This document shows, piece after piece, positions 1-8,617 of a DNA stretch of 64,000 nt. Under the pieces are notes generated by a model. That model had not been told where the DNA came from. It searched no databases and saw only the letters and a program-made list of their open reading frames with translations. Numbering within the stretch: position 1 is the first letter of the stretch; the number at the start of each line of letters is the position of its first letter. The stretch comes from JBOZRQ01 sp050789255 (GTDB taxonomy: Bacteria; Bacillota; Sulfobacillia; Symbiobacteriales; Symbiobacteriaceae). The translations under genes and the position numbers were made by a program. The stretch spans positions 21,254 to 85,253 of the forward strand of contig JBOZRQ010000061.1 of assembly GCA_050789255.1 (NCBI GenBank). Direction: 5' to 3'.

Positions 1-105
1 GAAGGGGCCGCCGGGAAGCGCACGCATCATGAAAAACGTAACGGTGATAATGACCCAGAGCACCACCAGCATGGTGATGACTCGCTTCAGGATGTACCGT
101 GCCAT
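1..105 (-). CDS. Oligopeptide ABC transporter permease (DppB/OppB type), N-terminal fragment
   Basis: Only the first 35 codons lie in the window; the gene runs off the left edge. The ATG is at 105, behind a GGAGGG ribosome site at 112-117. The fragment has the family's typical start: a basic RYILKR segment, one hydrophobic helix (about residues 9-25), then RALPGGPF, which matches the R-x-x-PGDP region after the first helix of OppB/DppB permeases. The peptide-binding protein gene lies directly upstream on the same strand, so this is very likely its membrane partner in a peptide importer. The exact substrate cannot be told. Confidence 0.85.
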   Translation of the reverse strand, partial: MARYILKRVITMLVVLWVIITVTFFMMRALPGGPF

Positions 106-140
106 GCACTTCCCTCCATTTTTCGGTGGGCCGGGGAACG

Positions 141-175
141 GCAGGCGCCACCCGGATAGACCAGGTGGCGCCTGC
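141..175 (-). promoter_or_regulatory. Strong intercistronic hairpin between binding protein and permease
   Basis: GCAGGCGCCACC (141-152) pairs perfectly with GGTGGCGCCTGC (164-175) around an 11-base loop. No T-tract follows on the minus strand, so it is not a good intrinsic terminator. Such hairpins between a binding-protein gene and its permease genes commonly protect the upstream mRNA or partly attenuate, giving more binding protein than permease. That role is inferred. Confidence 0.6.
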
Positions 176-198
176 TCCTCCCTGTAATGAGGAGGCTG

Positions 199-1920
199 TT
201 ACTCGACGTAAGCCTCACGAAGGTCCATGCCGGAGGTCAGAGGCTCGGCCCAGCCCTTCACATTCTTGCTGATCAGGCGGACACGGACGTAGTGGTAGAA
301 CGGGATGATCGGCATCTCGTCCATGAGGATCTTCTCGGCCTCATGCATGGCGGTCATGCGCTCCTTGGGATCGGAGCTCTTCTTGGCCTTCTCGACCAGG
401 GCGTCGTACTGCTTGTTGGACCAGCCGGTTTCGTTGTTGCCACCGCCGGTAACGAACATGTCGACGAAGGTCATGGGATCGATGTAGTCGCCGATCCAGC
501 CAGCACGGGAGATCTGGAAGTTCAGCTTGGTCTGGTTGTCGAGGTACACCTGCCACTCGGCGTTCTGGAGCTCAACGTCGATGCCCAGGTTCTTCTTCCA
601 CATCTCCTGAACGGCCTCGGCGATCTTCTTGTGGGCCTCGGAGGTGTTGTACATGATGGACATCTTCGGGAAGCCCTTGCCGTCGGGATAGCCGGCCTCA
701 GCAAGGAGCTTCTTGGCCTCGGCCAGGTCGTTGTCCTTGAAGAAGTCGCCGCCGGTCTTACGGAAGTCGCCGTTGGTATCGGGGATGCCACCGGGGACCA
801 GCGACATGGCGGGCTTCTGACCAGCCTTGGTGATGTTGGTCACGATGGCGTTGCGGTCGATGGCCAGAGCCAGGGCCTTACGGACCTTCACGTTGTCAAG
901 GGGAGCCTTGGTAACGTTCAGGCGGTAGAAGTAAACGGCGAGGTCGTCCAGGATCTTCAGCTCTTCCGGGCGCTCCTTCTTGAGGCGGTCCAGCTCGGTG
1001 GAGGAGACACCGGACTCGATGATGTCCAGCTCACCGGACTCGAACATGGTGGTGGAGGTCGACTCGGCGTCGATCAGGTAGTACTCGATCTTGTCGAGCT
1101 TGACCTTAGCGGCGTCCCAGTAGTTTTCGTTCTTAGCGACGATGACCTTGTCCTTGGGGGTCCAGCTGACGAACTTGAACGGGCCGTTGGAGACGAAGCT
1201 GCTGGCGTTGCGGAACCAGTCCTCGGGCTTGGCCTCGACGGACTTCTTGTGGACCGGGTACAGGGTGTGGAAGGCGGTCAGGGAGAGGAAGTACGGGGTG
1301 GGAGCCTCGAGCTTGACCTCAAGGGTCTTGGCGTCGACGGCCTTGACACCGACCTCGGCCATGGCCTTTTCGACGTCGGCGGCGACTTCCTTGGCGTCAC
1401 GGGGCACGGCCTTGCCATCGGCGCCCTTGAGCTCCTTGCCGTCAGCGCCGACCTTGTTCATCGAAACGGTGTTCAGCTTCTCGCCGCCCTTGATGTAGTA
1501 CAGCTGATAAGCGTACTCCGAGGCGGTGCGGGGATCGAGGGCCTTCTTCCAGGAGTACACGAAGTCCTCGGCGGTGACGGGGTCGCCGTTCGACCACTTC
1601 GCGTTCTCACGGATCTTAAAGGTGTAGGTCATGCCGTCGGCGCTAACCTGGGGGGCTTCGGCGGCCTGACCGGGAACCGGGCGGCCATCCTTGTCCAGGC
1701 GCATGAGGCCCTCGAACAGGGAGATCTGAACGTTAGTCTCGGGCGCACCAGTGGAAACGAGCGGGTCCAGGGTCTTGGGGTCGGTGCCGATGTTGATCCG
1801 GATCACTTGCTCCTTCTTGCCTGACTCTTTGGTTCCGGTGCTCTTGCTGTCTTCGGCCTTGGAGCAGCCGATGGCAGTGAGCATCGAAACCGCGAGCGCA
1901 GCTGCGAGGAAACGACGCAT
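199..1920 (-). CDS. Peptide ABC transporter substrate-binding lipoprotein (SBP family 5)
   Basis: A 573-residue extracytoplasmic binding protein. The signal peptide ends in the lipobox T-A-I-G-C, so Cys19 should carry the lipid anchor. The early motif DPKTLDP and the SNGDPVTAEDFVYSWK segment are hallmarks of the OppA/DppA/MppA family (SBP_bac_5), and the length fits OppA-type proteins. It should capture oligopeptides for import through the permease encoded just downstream (1-105). It follows ComER but is separated from it by a terminator, so it probably starts its own transcript. Specific ligands cannot be read from sequence; murein peptides or signalling peptides are also possible. Confidence 0.92.
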   Translation of the reverse strand: MRRFLAAALAVSMLTAIGCSKAEDSKSTGTKESGKKEQVIRINIGTDPKTLDPLVSTGAPETNVQISLFEGLMRLDKDGRPVPGQAAEAPQVSADGMTYTFKIRENAKWSNGDPVTAEDFVYSWKKALDPRTASEYAYQLYYIKGGEKLNTVSMNKVGADGKELKGADGKAVPRDAKEVAADVEKAMAEVGVKAVDAKTLEVKLEAPTPYFLSLTAFHTLYPVHKKSVEAKPEDWFRNASSFVSNGPFKFVSWTPKDKVIVAKNENYWDAAKVKLDKIEYYLIDAESTSTTMFESGELDIIESGVSSTELDRLKKERPEELKILDDLAVYFYRLNVTKAPLDNVKVRKALALAIDRNAIVTNITKAGQKPAMSLVPGGIPDTNGDFRKTGGDFFKDNDLAEAKKLLAEAGYPDGKGFPKMSIMYNTSEAHKKIAEAVQEMWKKNLGIDVELQNAEWQVYLDNQTKLNFQISRAGWIGDYIDPMTFVDMFVTGGGNNETGWSNKQYDALVEKAKKSSDPKERMTAMHEAEKILMDEMPIIPFYHYVRVRLISKNVKGWAEPLTSGMDLREAYVE

Positions 1921-1995
1921 GCTGTGAGACCCCCTATGGTCATTTGTATAAGCTGGGTCCGGGACTGAAGCCTAGAAACTTCGGCTCTCGAAAAT

Positions 1996-2026
1996 ATAAT
2001 ATGATGCATAAATCGGCCTGTGGCAA
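1996..2026 (-). promoter_or_regulatory. Candidate promoter of the binding-protein gene
   Basis: On the minus strand TTGCCA (2021-2026) precedes an A+T-rich stretch with CATATT (17-base spacer) or TATTAT (1996-2001, 19-base spacer). The 1921-2100 interval is clearly A+T-richer than the genes around it. The match is moderate and the exact -10 is uncertain. Confidence 0.3.
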
Positions 2027-2103
2027 TAGATTTCCTTTCATTATGCAAATTTCCCGGTAAAAGGTAGACAAGAGAGAAAGATGTTGGATGTAGGAATTGA
2101 GAA

Positions 2104-2134
2104 AACCAGGGCCACCAAATGGGTGACCCTGGTT
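2104..2134 (-). terminator. Intrinsic terminator after the comER-like gene
   Basis: AACCAGGGCCACC (2104-2116) pairs with GGTGACCCTGGTT (2122-2134), with one G-T wobble on the minus-strand RNA. The minus strand then reads TTTTCTC, a T-rich tail. It lies immediately past the stop codon at 2136-2138. Confidence 0.75.
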
Positions 2135-2135
2135 C

Positions 2136-2948
2136 CTACAGATCTACCTTGGCCTTTTTTGCCTCTTCCTTGACAATGGTAGTTTCGATTACCTGTTCCC
2201 AAACGCCGGCCATGTGCTCATCAAGGACGGCGATACCGTCAGCCGTGATGCCGCCCGGTGTTGAGACCTTGGCGATGATGTCGTCAAAGGAGTATCCGGT
2301 CTGCTCCATGAGCTTGAGGGTGGCAGCGGCCGTGTGGCGGATCATCGCGGTGACGGTTTCGGCGGATAAGTCGGGCTGATAGCGTCGGGCCGCCTGGGCC
2401 AGTGAACGGAAGGCGTAGCTGAGGAAGGCGGGCCCGCAGGAGGTCAGATCCGAGCATACCCGTGCCTGTGACTCCTCGATGATGTACGGCTGACTGATGC
2501 TGCTGAAGAGCCGGTGTAGGAGCGCTTTGTCTTGCGGGGTGCAGCGCCCGCCAAACATGAGGAGTGAGACGCCGCTCTGAGCGGCTTGCACCAGCGACGG
2601 AATCACCTTGGCGACCCTGGCCTTTACGGCCTGCTCCAGGACCGGGATATCGATCGTATTGGTAATGGTAACTACCAGCTGCTCCGGCGTTATGTACGGA
2701 CCCATTTCGTGCAGGGCGGAACGGGTTTCCCCCGGCTTTATGCACAGGAAGACCGTGCCGCAGCGTTGCGCCAGCTCGCTGTTGCTGTAGGCCACGTTGA
2801 TCCCGGGGATGCTCTCAGCAATGCGGCCAAGCTTTTCGGGGCTGCGGTTACTGACGAAGATCTCGCCGGGCGGTAGACTGCCGGAGCGTGCAAGGGCTGT
2901 GACGAGCATTTGGCCCATGTTGCCCATGCCTACAAAACCTACATTCAC
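2136..2948 (-). CDS. comER: ComER-type pyrroline-5-carboxylate reductase family protein
   Basis: A 270-residue NAD(P)-binding protein of the ProC superfamily. The N-terminal GFVGMGNMG is the Rossmann dinucleotide loop. The C-terminal half keeps family signatures such as SCGPAF (about residue 170) and VSTPGGIT (about residue 230), the dimerisation region of P5C reductases. Sequence character and length resemble ComER of bacilli more than housekeeping ProC; ComER proteins are linked to sporulation or biofilm control, and the dehydrogenase substrate is unclear. It is divergent from prfB. A proline-synthesis role cannot be excluded. Confidence 0.75.
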   Translation of the reverse strand: MNVGFVGMGNMGQMLVTALARSGSLPPGEIFVSNRSPEKLGRIAESIPGINVAYSNSELAQRCGTVFLCIKPGETRSALHEMGPYITPEQLVVTITNTIDIPVLEQAVKARVAKVIPSLVQAAQSGVSLLMFGGRCTPQDKALLHRLFSSISQPYIIEESQARVCSDLTSCGPAFLSYAFRSLAQAARRYQPDLSAETVTAMIRHTAAATLKLMEQTGYSFDDIIAKVSTPGGITADGIAVLDEHMAGVWEQVIETTIVKEEAKKAKVDL

Positions 2949-3026
2949 CGGCGTTTTCCCTCTCCTTCTCCGCGCTGAAAGTCACGCTCCAACCTATTCG
3001 GAGAGGACGGGAACGGTCACTCTTGA

Positions 3027-3055
3027 TTGCCCCACCTCCCGGCTGATGGTACAAT
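3027..3055 (+). promoter_or_regulatory. Sigma-A-type promoter of prfB
   Basis: TTGCCC (3027-3032) and TACAAT (3050-3055) are separated by 17 bases, about 50 bases before the prfB ATG. The spacing is ideal and the -10 differs from consensus by one base. Confidence 0.6.
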
Positions 3056-3106
3056 GGGCAAGCGAATGTATGGGTTGCACCGAGTTTCGAACCGGGAGGA
3101 TGCTGT

Positions 3107-4223
3107 ATGTACGAAGAGCTGCGCCGTACAGGCGAGCGGCTGACCGCCAAGCTGCAAGACCTCAGGAGGTCCCTTTGACGTCGAGGGCAAGCAGGAGCGG
3201 ATCGGAGCGCTAGAGCACAAGATCGCGGCGCCCGACTTCTGGAACGATCAGACGACCGCCCAGCGCACCATGAAAGAGGTGGCGGCGCTGAAGGCCCCCA
3301 TCGAACAGCTGGAGGCGTTGCGGCGCCGGGTGGATGACTTCGTGGTGCTGGTGGACCTGGCCGAGGAATCCGGCGAAGCGGACATGCGTTCCGAGGCAAA
3401 CCAGGAGTCTGCCGAGCTCGAGCGCGTGGTCCATCAGTTTGAGTTACAGATCCTGCTCAATGGCCGGTACGACTCCTTTAACGCCATTCTCACCATTCAC
3501 GCGGGGGCGGGCGGCACCGAGGCCCAGGACTGGGCGGAGATGCTGTACCGCATGTATGGCCGCTGGGCGGAGAACAAGCGGTACAAAATAGAGCAGCTGG
3601 ACTTTCTTGCCGGCGATGAGGCGGGCATCAAGAGCGTGACGCTGGCCATTCGCGGCCCGTACGGGTACGGCTTCCTGCGCCCCGAAATGGGTGTGCACCG
3701 GCTGGTGCGCATCTCTCCCTTCGACGCCTCCGGGCGCCGCCACACCTCGTTCGCTGCGGTGGAAGTCATGCCGGAGATCGACGAGGACGTGGAGGATATT
3801 GAGATCCGCCCCGAAGACCTGAAGGTTGACACGTTCCGGGCTGGCGGCGCGGGCGGTCAGCACGTGAACAAGACCGAGTCAGCCGTGCGCATCACGCACT
3901 TGCCGACCGGCATCGTGGTGGCTTGCCAGCAGGAGCGGTCGCAGATTCAGAACCGGGCGGTTGCCATGACCATGCTCCGCTCCAAGCTGGTGGAGCTGAA
4001 GCTGGAGGAGCAGAACAAGGAGCTGGCCCAGGTGCGCGGTCCCCAGATGGAGATCGCCTGGGGCAGCCAGATTCGCAGCTACGTCTTCCAGCCCTACACC
4101 CTGGTGAAGGACAACCGGAGCGGGGTCGAGGTGGGGAACGTGGGCTCGGTCATGGACGGCGAGATCGACCCGTTCATTTACGGGTACTTGGAAAAGAAGG
4201 CCAAGGGTGAGCTTGTCGGCTAA
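3107..4223 (+). CDS. prfB: Peptide chain release factor 2, joined by programmed +1 frameshift
   Basis: RF2 releases finished proteins at UGA and UAA codons. Translation starts at ATG 3107 behind GGGAGGA and reads 23 codons to an in-frame TGA at 3176-3178; a +1 slip at CTT continues at GAC 3177 and gives 371 residues in all, normal for RF2. The stop-codon-reading tripeptide SPF is at residues 203-205 and the peptidyl-transferase GGQ at 249-251, both where the family has them. The frameshift site is intact, so low RF2 should raise its own synthesis. secA, a common upstream neighbour of prfB, is absent here; the gene has its own promoter and a strong terminator. Confidence 0.97.
3164..3179 (+). 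promoter_or_regulatory. prfB autoregulatory frameshift site
   Basis: The bases AGGAGG-TCC-CTT-TGA-C form an internal Shine-Dalgarno element exactly three bases before the slippery CTT-T, followed by the weak TGA-C stop context. This is the canonical RF2 recoding signal apart from AGGAGG replacing the usual AGGGGG. Confidence 0.95.
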
Positions 4224-4230
4224 ACGAGAA

Positions 4231-4256
4231 CCCCCGACCGGGTGACCGGTCGGGGG
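4231..4256. terminator. Bidirectional terminator between prfB and the cupredoxin gene
   Basis: CCCCCGACCGG (4231-4241) pairs with CCGGTCGGGGG (4246-4256) over a GTGA loop. T-rich tails follow on both strands (CTTTGTCTT on plus, TTCTCGTTT on minus), fitting two convergent genes that stop at 4223 and 4264. Confidence 0.85.
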
Positions 4257-4263
4257 CTTTGTC

Positions 4264-4716
4264 TTACTTGACTTCCAGGACCGCTTCCATGCCCTTGTCG
4301 GCGTGGCCGCGCTGCGTGCAGATGATCTTGAACTGGCCCGCCTTGTCGGCGACGAACTCAATGGTTTGAGTGCCGCCCGGGGAGAGGAGGTCGCTGTCGA
4401 TCTTGTAGGAGTCGATGCTGAAGTCGTGCTTCTTCTCGCCGCTGTTGGTGATGGTCAACTTCACCTTGGTGCCGACCGACACCGTGATGAGCTTGGGCTC
4501 GATGAAGTGGTCACCAAGTTTGATGTTGATCTCCTGGACCTGTGAGGCGGGGGCGGCGGGGGTTTGCTGGGTCTGAGCCGGGGCCGGAGTCGACGGGGCG
4601 GTTGCGACCGGGGTCGCCTGTGTGGTCACCTCGGCGGGTTTGGCGCCGCCACAACCGGCCAACACGATCACGGCGGGTAGAAGGACGGCGCTGGCAAGCT
4701 TGGCATACCTGAGCAT
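4264..4716 (-). CDS. Cupredoxin-domain lipoprotein
   Basis: A 150-residue exported protein. The lipobox V-L-A-G-C places the lipid-anchored Cys at 22; residues 25-60 are a flexible Pro/Ala/Thr/Gln linker; residues about 62-150 form a cupredoxin fold. The four residues expected of a type-1 copper site are all visible: His97, Cys133, His138 and Met143. It is therefore probably a surface-bound blue-copper electron carrier or copper-binding protein. It lies 23 bases downstream of the chemoreceptor gene on the same strand and could be co-transcribed. The redox partner is unknown. Confidence 0.8.
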   Translation of the reverse strand: MLRYAKLASAVLLPAVIVLAGCGGAKPAEVTTQATPVATAPSTPAPAQTQQTPAAPASQVQEINIKLGDHFIEPKLITVSVGTKVKLTITNSGEKKHDFSIDSYKIDSDLLSPGGTQTIEFVADKAGQFKIICTQRGHADKGMEAVLEVK

Positions 4717-4739
4717 TTGTGGTTCCTCCCCTGGGTGTA

Positions 4740-6980
4740 TTACGAGAGCCGGAAGTGGTTGACCTGTGTCGTGAGCGTGCGGGCGACCTGCGAGAGTCCC
4801 TGAGCGGAGGCGGCCATCTCACGGGCGGCGCCGTGGATCTGCGTGACCGACGCAGCCACCTCCTCGACGGCGGCCGCATTTGTCTCGGAGATGCGGGTGA
4901 TGGCGTCAAAGGAGCCTGCGACCTGCTGGGATCCTGCTGACATGTCGGCGGTGGCCATAGTGTTGGCCTGGCTGGCGGCCAAGGTGTCGAATACGGACTG
5001 GGCCACATTCTTGGCTGCGTTGGCCAGCTCAAGGGCCGACGTGGTAATGGCGCCAATGTCCTGGCGGGTTTGCTCGACCATGGACTGGATCTCGCCGAGG
5101 GCGGTGCCGGCGTTCGCCGCCTGGCGGGTGCCTTCCTCGACCTCAGCGGTGCCTAGCTCCATGGCCCGAACGGCCTCGGCGGTGCCCTTCTGTATGCTGC
5201 CCACCACGGCGGCGATCTGGGTGGCTGACTTGCCGGCCCGCTCGGCCAGTTTGCGGACCTCGGCGGCGACCACCGCGAAGCCCCTGCCGTGCTCGCCTGC
5301 CCGTGCCGCCTCAATGGCGGCGTTGAGGGCGAGGAGATTGGTCTGCTCGGCGATTTCGGTGATAACTTCCGTGGTGGCGCCGATCTCCTCGGAGAGGCGG
5401 CCAAGCGCCTCGATTTGCCGGGCTGAGGCCAGCACGGTTTGGCGGATCCGCTCCATGCTGTGCGACGCCTGCTCGACGACCGTGCTGCCCTGGCGGGCGG
5501 TCTCAGCGGCCCGCTGCGAGGAGGCCGAGACGCCCACCGCCTTGGCGGAGACGTCCTGGATTGCCTTCATCATGCCGTCGACGACCTGGGTAGTGTTTCG
5601 GGCCGTATCGGACTGCTCGGCCGCGGTTTCGGCGATGCGGGAGATGGTGCCCTGCAGGGCGTAGACCACGCTGCCGGCCCCCTGAATCGCCTCGGTCTGG
5701 CGCTCGGCGCCGTGGGCGACCTCATCCATCGACTTGGCCACGCCCCGGGCCGTGTCGGCGACCTGGGCCGTAGCGCTGTCCAACTGTGCGGCAGAGACCG
5801 CTACCGTTTCTGCCGAGGCCGCCACCTCACGAATCAACTGCTGAAGGCTAGCGACCATGTGGTTAAAGGCGGTGGCGGAGCGGCCGATCTCATCACGGGC
5901 AAATACAGGCAGTGCCGGGACGTTCAAATTCCCGGCCGCCACTTCGGTGAGACGTGAGGCGAGCGAACGCAGGGGACGAGTCACGGAGAGGACGATCAGA
6001 ATGCCCAGAACGAGGGCGGCAGCTGCGACCGCCAGGGAGATGCCGATCACCCAGAGCCGGGCCTCCTCGCTCGCAGCGAAGGCCTCGTTTTCATGGATCT
6101 CCACGATGATCGCCCAGGTGACTCCGGGCAGGGCAACGGGGGCATAGGCCGTTAGTACGGAGACGCCATCTGCGTTTGTGGAGAGCCTGGACCCGGTCTT
6201 GCCGGCAAGCGCCTCGGCAACCGCCTCGGTATCCACCTTGCGCTTGAGGATGGTCTCCGTTTTGCTGAAGCGGGAATCGGAGCGCATCAGCCGGTCGGGT
6301 CCGACCAGGAATGCCTCTTCGGTGTCGCCCATGCCCGCGCTTTCGTGGAGGAAGTCCAGCTCCGTGGAGAGCTGAAAGGCCAGGACGCCGGCCTGCTGCC
6401 CTGCCTCGGTGAGCACGGGCGTGGCGATAAAGCCCGCCGGCTGGTTGTTGGCTGCCGCATAGGGGGCGAAGTCCTGCAGGCTTGTCTTGCCGGTGAGCGC
6501 CTCGCGGAACGCTTTGGCCAGCCCGGACTCCTTGTACGGCCCGGAGAGCAGGTTGGTGCCGAGGTCGTGCTCCTTGCCGACCGAGAAGAGCACATCTCCC
6601 TCAGGGCTGATCAACACGAGGTCGTAGTAACCGTACTTGCGTTGGTATGTAGTCAAATAGGGGCGGTAATGGTCATCGACGCCGAGGTACTCGGTGCCCC
6701 CGACCCCGGCTTTCTTCCAGGCCTCCTGGTAGGCGGCAATGGCCTGGGCCGTGGCAGGGGCGGCGGCCAAGACCTGCGCGTCGAGCTGCCGGTCGCGGAA
6801 GTAGTCGGTCACCTGGCGTTTCTTAATATCGCGGACGGCCACCAGCTGGTTGACCGTGGTAGCCTCCAGCGCGGACCGGGAGCGCGTGTACCCAAACCAG
6901 CCGATTCCCAGGGTGGGCAAGACGCCCACCAGCAGCAGGAGCAGGGCCAATTTTGGTGCCAGTCCAAGGCGTCGTAACAT
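4740..6980 (-). CDS. Methyl-accepting chemotaxis protein
   Basis: A 746-residue chemoreceptor from ATG 6980, preceded by a G-rich ribosome site; an open frame extends further upstream but lacks family features. Order: transmembrane helix 1 (about residues 9-30), a large extracellular Cache-like sensor (about 30-310), helix 2 (about 315-340), HAMP (about 340-395), and a long cytoplasmic signalling coil. The highly conserved tip, containing EQTNLLALNAAIEAARAGE, is complete and should bind CheA/CheW. The ligand is unknown. No other chemotaxis genes are nearby, so it is an orphan receptor feeding a central motility system, in keeping with the flagellin at 58761. Confidence 0.93.
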   Translation of the reverse strand: MLRRLGLAPKLALLLLLVGVLPTLGIGWFGYTRSRSALEATTVNQLVAVRDIKKRQVTDYFRDRQLDAQVLAAAPATAQAIAAYQEAWKKAGVGGTEYLGVDDHYRPYLTTYQRKYGYYDLVLISPEGDVLFSVGKEHDLGTNLLSGPYKESGLAKAFREALTGKTSLQDFAPYAAANNQPAGFIATPVLTEAGQQAGVLAFQLSTELDFLHESAGMGDTEEAFLVGPDRLMRSDSRFSKTETILKRKVDTEAVAEALAGKTGSRLSTNADGVSVLTAYAPVALPGVTWAIIVEIHENEAFAASEEARLWVIGISLAVAAAALVLGILIVLSVTRPLRSLASRLTEVAAGNLNVPALPVFARDEIGRSATAFNHMVASLQQLIREVAASAETVAVSAAQLDSATAQVADTARGVAKSMDEVAHGAERQTEAIQGAGSVVYALQGTISRIAETAAEQSDTARNTTQVVDGMMKAIQDVSAKAVGVSASSQRAAETARQGSTVVEQASHSMERIRQTVLASARQIEALGRLSEEIGATTEVITEIAEQTNLLALNAAIEAARAGEHGRGFAVVAAEVRKLAERAGKSATQIAAVVGSIQKGTAEAVRAMELGTAEVEEGTRQAANAGTALGEIQSMVEQTRQDIGAITTSALELANAAKNVAQSVFDTLAASQANTMATADMSAGSQQVAGSFDAITRISETNAAAVEEVAASVTQIHGAAREMAASAQGLSQVARTLTTQVNHFRLS

Positions 6981-7015
6981 GCTGGTTGCCACCCCCCCTG
7001 CTATTGAAACGACGC

Positions 7016-7043
7016 AGACCCTCACCGGATACGGGGAGGGTCT
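7016..7043 (-). terminator. Hairpin between the propeller protein gene and the chemoreceptor gene
   Basis: AGACCCTC (7016-7023) pairs with GAGGGTCT (7036-7043), with further inner C-G pairs. The minus-strand tail (TGCGTCGTTTC) has only a short T run, so termination may be partial. Confidence 0.45.
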
Positions 7044-7075
7044 CACTTTCCTCATATAGATTACGTAAAAGTTTC

Positions 7076-8500
7076 TCAGTTGGATTGATTCGGGTTCTCC
7101 TTTTTTCTCACCAACCCTATCCCGGCAACGCTGAGGACCAGGCCCACCAAGGCCCACTGCCATTGTACCCCGGCCCGGCGGCTATTGGGCCTGGCTGTGG
7201 CAGAGGTGGCGTCGGAGCTGATGCGCCAGATTCGGCCGGCGCCCGGGACCGGTTCGACCAGTCCGGTGGCGCTGGGGCGAGCGGCGCCCATGTCCACGAC
7301 AAGAACGGAGCCACCGGGGCCGGGCGCCAGCGAAATGGGCAGCCAACTCCCTTTCTGGGCGAAGTCCGTCACCTTGCCCGAGCGCGGGTTGACCAGCACG
7401 ACCTGGTGGTGGAGGGCGGCCAGGGCATCGCCCCGCAGGCCGAAACTGGCCGGCGGAAAGAGCAACCCGGATGCACCGCTCCCCGGCGGGAAGGTCGCCA
7501 CCGGGGCCGGCGGCTGCTCCGGCACCCGGGCCAGCAGGGGACTGATCGGGAAGGAGGGCTTCTGGAAGGTCTCCTCCGTGACCGAGCGCCCGCCGGCAAA
7601 GTCCGGCCAGCCATACCAGCGGTCCTGCTCGATGCGGTACAGGTAGTCCACATCGCCAACAACCGGCCGACTGCCGCGGTCTTGATAGCCCTGCATGGTG
7701 GTATAGAGCTGCCCGTCCGGGCCAACGGCCAGAGAGCGCGGGTAGCGAAGGCCCCAGGCCACCAGCTCGAGCCCGGTCCCGTCGGGATTGGCGCGCAGGA
7801 CCGACCCGGTGCAGGGGAAGCCCGCCTTGATGACCTGGAGGCGGGCCGTGGTCTTGCCGAAGGGCGAGAAGGCGCCCGTGGCCGCCATGTCGTGCGGCTC
7901 GGGCGTGAGCGGGTTAGCGATCGTAAAGTTTCTGCCCCGCACGGTGACGTCCTTGCAGGGGATGTCACGCGTGTCGGGGTGGGCTTTCACCCAGCCGGCC
8001 CGGATGTTGTCCTCACCGACGACGCCGGCGTTGGTGGCCGTGCCCAGGCCGAAGTAGAGCTTGCCGTCCGGACCAAAAACCACGGCTGTATTGGCGTGGT
8101 CGCCATGGGCCGGCAGTTTGCTCAAGATGGGGTGGTGCACCCCGGTTGCGGGGTCGAGCACGTCCACCCCGCCCACGTAGGAGACGTAGAGCTTGCCGCT
8201 GTGCATGGTGAGCCCGGTCAGGGGGGCGGGGAAATCAGCTGCGACGATGGTGCGCTTCTTGTCGGGGCCGAGTTTCACCACGCGGGGCTTCGTGCCGCTG
8301 CTGACGCCGGCCTCGGCCACAAAGAGCTCACCCGCTGGCCCGGCGACGGCTCCCACCGGAGCGCTCCACTGTTCTGCGACCAGCTGGATCTGGTAGCCGG
8401 GCGGCGCCCCCGCCTGTAAGGACGGACCGATGTATCCCAACCCACCCGCAGCCACGACAGCGAAGGCCGCAAGGGCGGCGATCAGTTTTCCCTGGTGCAT
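7076..8500 (-). CDS. Secreted, membrane-anchored sorbosone/glucose dehydrogenase-like beta-propeller
   Basis: A 474-residue exported protein. An N-terminal signal or anchor helix (about residues 5-25) precedes repeated blades with motifs such as GPDGKLYFGLG, NPDGTG-LELVAWGLRYP and GDVDYLYRIEQDRWYGWPDFAGG. These match the family of soluble PQQ-type glucose/L-sorbosone dehydrogenases. A second hydrophobic helix followed by RKK ends the protein (about residues 445-468), so it may be held at the surface at its C-terminus. Activity as a quinoprotein is inferred; many relatives have no proven cofactor. The next gene divergently encodes a small secreted protein. Confidence 0.7.
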   Translation of the reverse strand: MHQGKLIAALAAFAVVAAGGLGYIGPSLQAGAPPGYQIQLVAEQWSAPVGAVAGPAGELFVAEAGVSSGTKPRVVKLGPDKKRTIVAADFPAPLTGLTMHSGKLYVSYVGGVDVLDPATGVHHPILSKLPAHGDHANTAVVFGPDGKLYFGLGTATNAGVVGEDNIRAGWVKAHPDTRDIPCKDVTVRGRNFTIANPLTPEPHDMAATGAFSPFGKTTARLQVIKAGFPCTGSVLRANPDGTGLELVAWGLRYPRSLAVGPDGQLYTTMQGYQDRGSRPVVGDVDYLYRIEQDRWYGWPDFAGGRSVTEETFQKPSFPISPLLARVPEQPPAPVATFPPGSGASGLLFPPASFGLRGDALAALHHQVVLVNPRSGKVTDFAQKGSWLPISLAPGPGGSVLVVDMGAARPSATGLVEPVPGAGRIWRISSDATSATARPNSRRAGVQWQWALVGLVLSVAGIGLVRKKENPNQSN

Positions 8501-8564
8501 GTACTCACCCCGTAAATTCCTATCTCCGGAGCAGCACGTTTAGACCGACCGACAGGTTTCAGCC

Positions 8565-8592
8565 CTACCTGGGGCGAATGTTTTCCAGGTAG
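8565..8592. repeat. Inverted repeat in the divergent intergenic region
   Basis: CTACCTGG (8565-8572) and CCAGGTAG (8585-8592) are a perfect 8-base inverted repeat with a 12-base spacer, between two divergent genes. It could be an operator or an RNA hairpin in the leader of the 8618 gene. Confidence 0.5.
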
Positions 8593-8617
8593 ACAGTTCG
8601 TAGGGAGGACCACCTAC

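Noticed and set aside
187..1824. A 545-codon open frame on the plus strand opposite the peptide-binding protein gene
   Set aside because: It is the antisense of a well-supported lipoprotein gene. Its composition (runs of Leu, Gly, Val, Asp) is what GC-rich third positions give in the mirror frame, and it has no family motif.
3107..3180. prfB considered as a frameshifted pseudogene
   Set aside because: The break sits exactly at the conserved RF2 recoding element, and the rest of the protein, including SPF and GGQ, is intact.
6981..7163. N-terminal extension of the chemoreceptor to 7163
   Set aside because: The extension contains a hairpin and a non-helical, basic stretch before the true first membrane helix; ATG 6980 has a ribosome site and a normal N-terminus.
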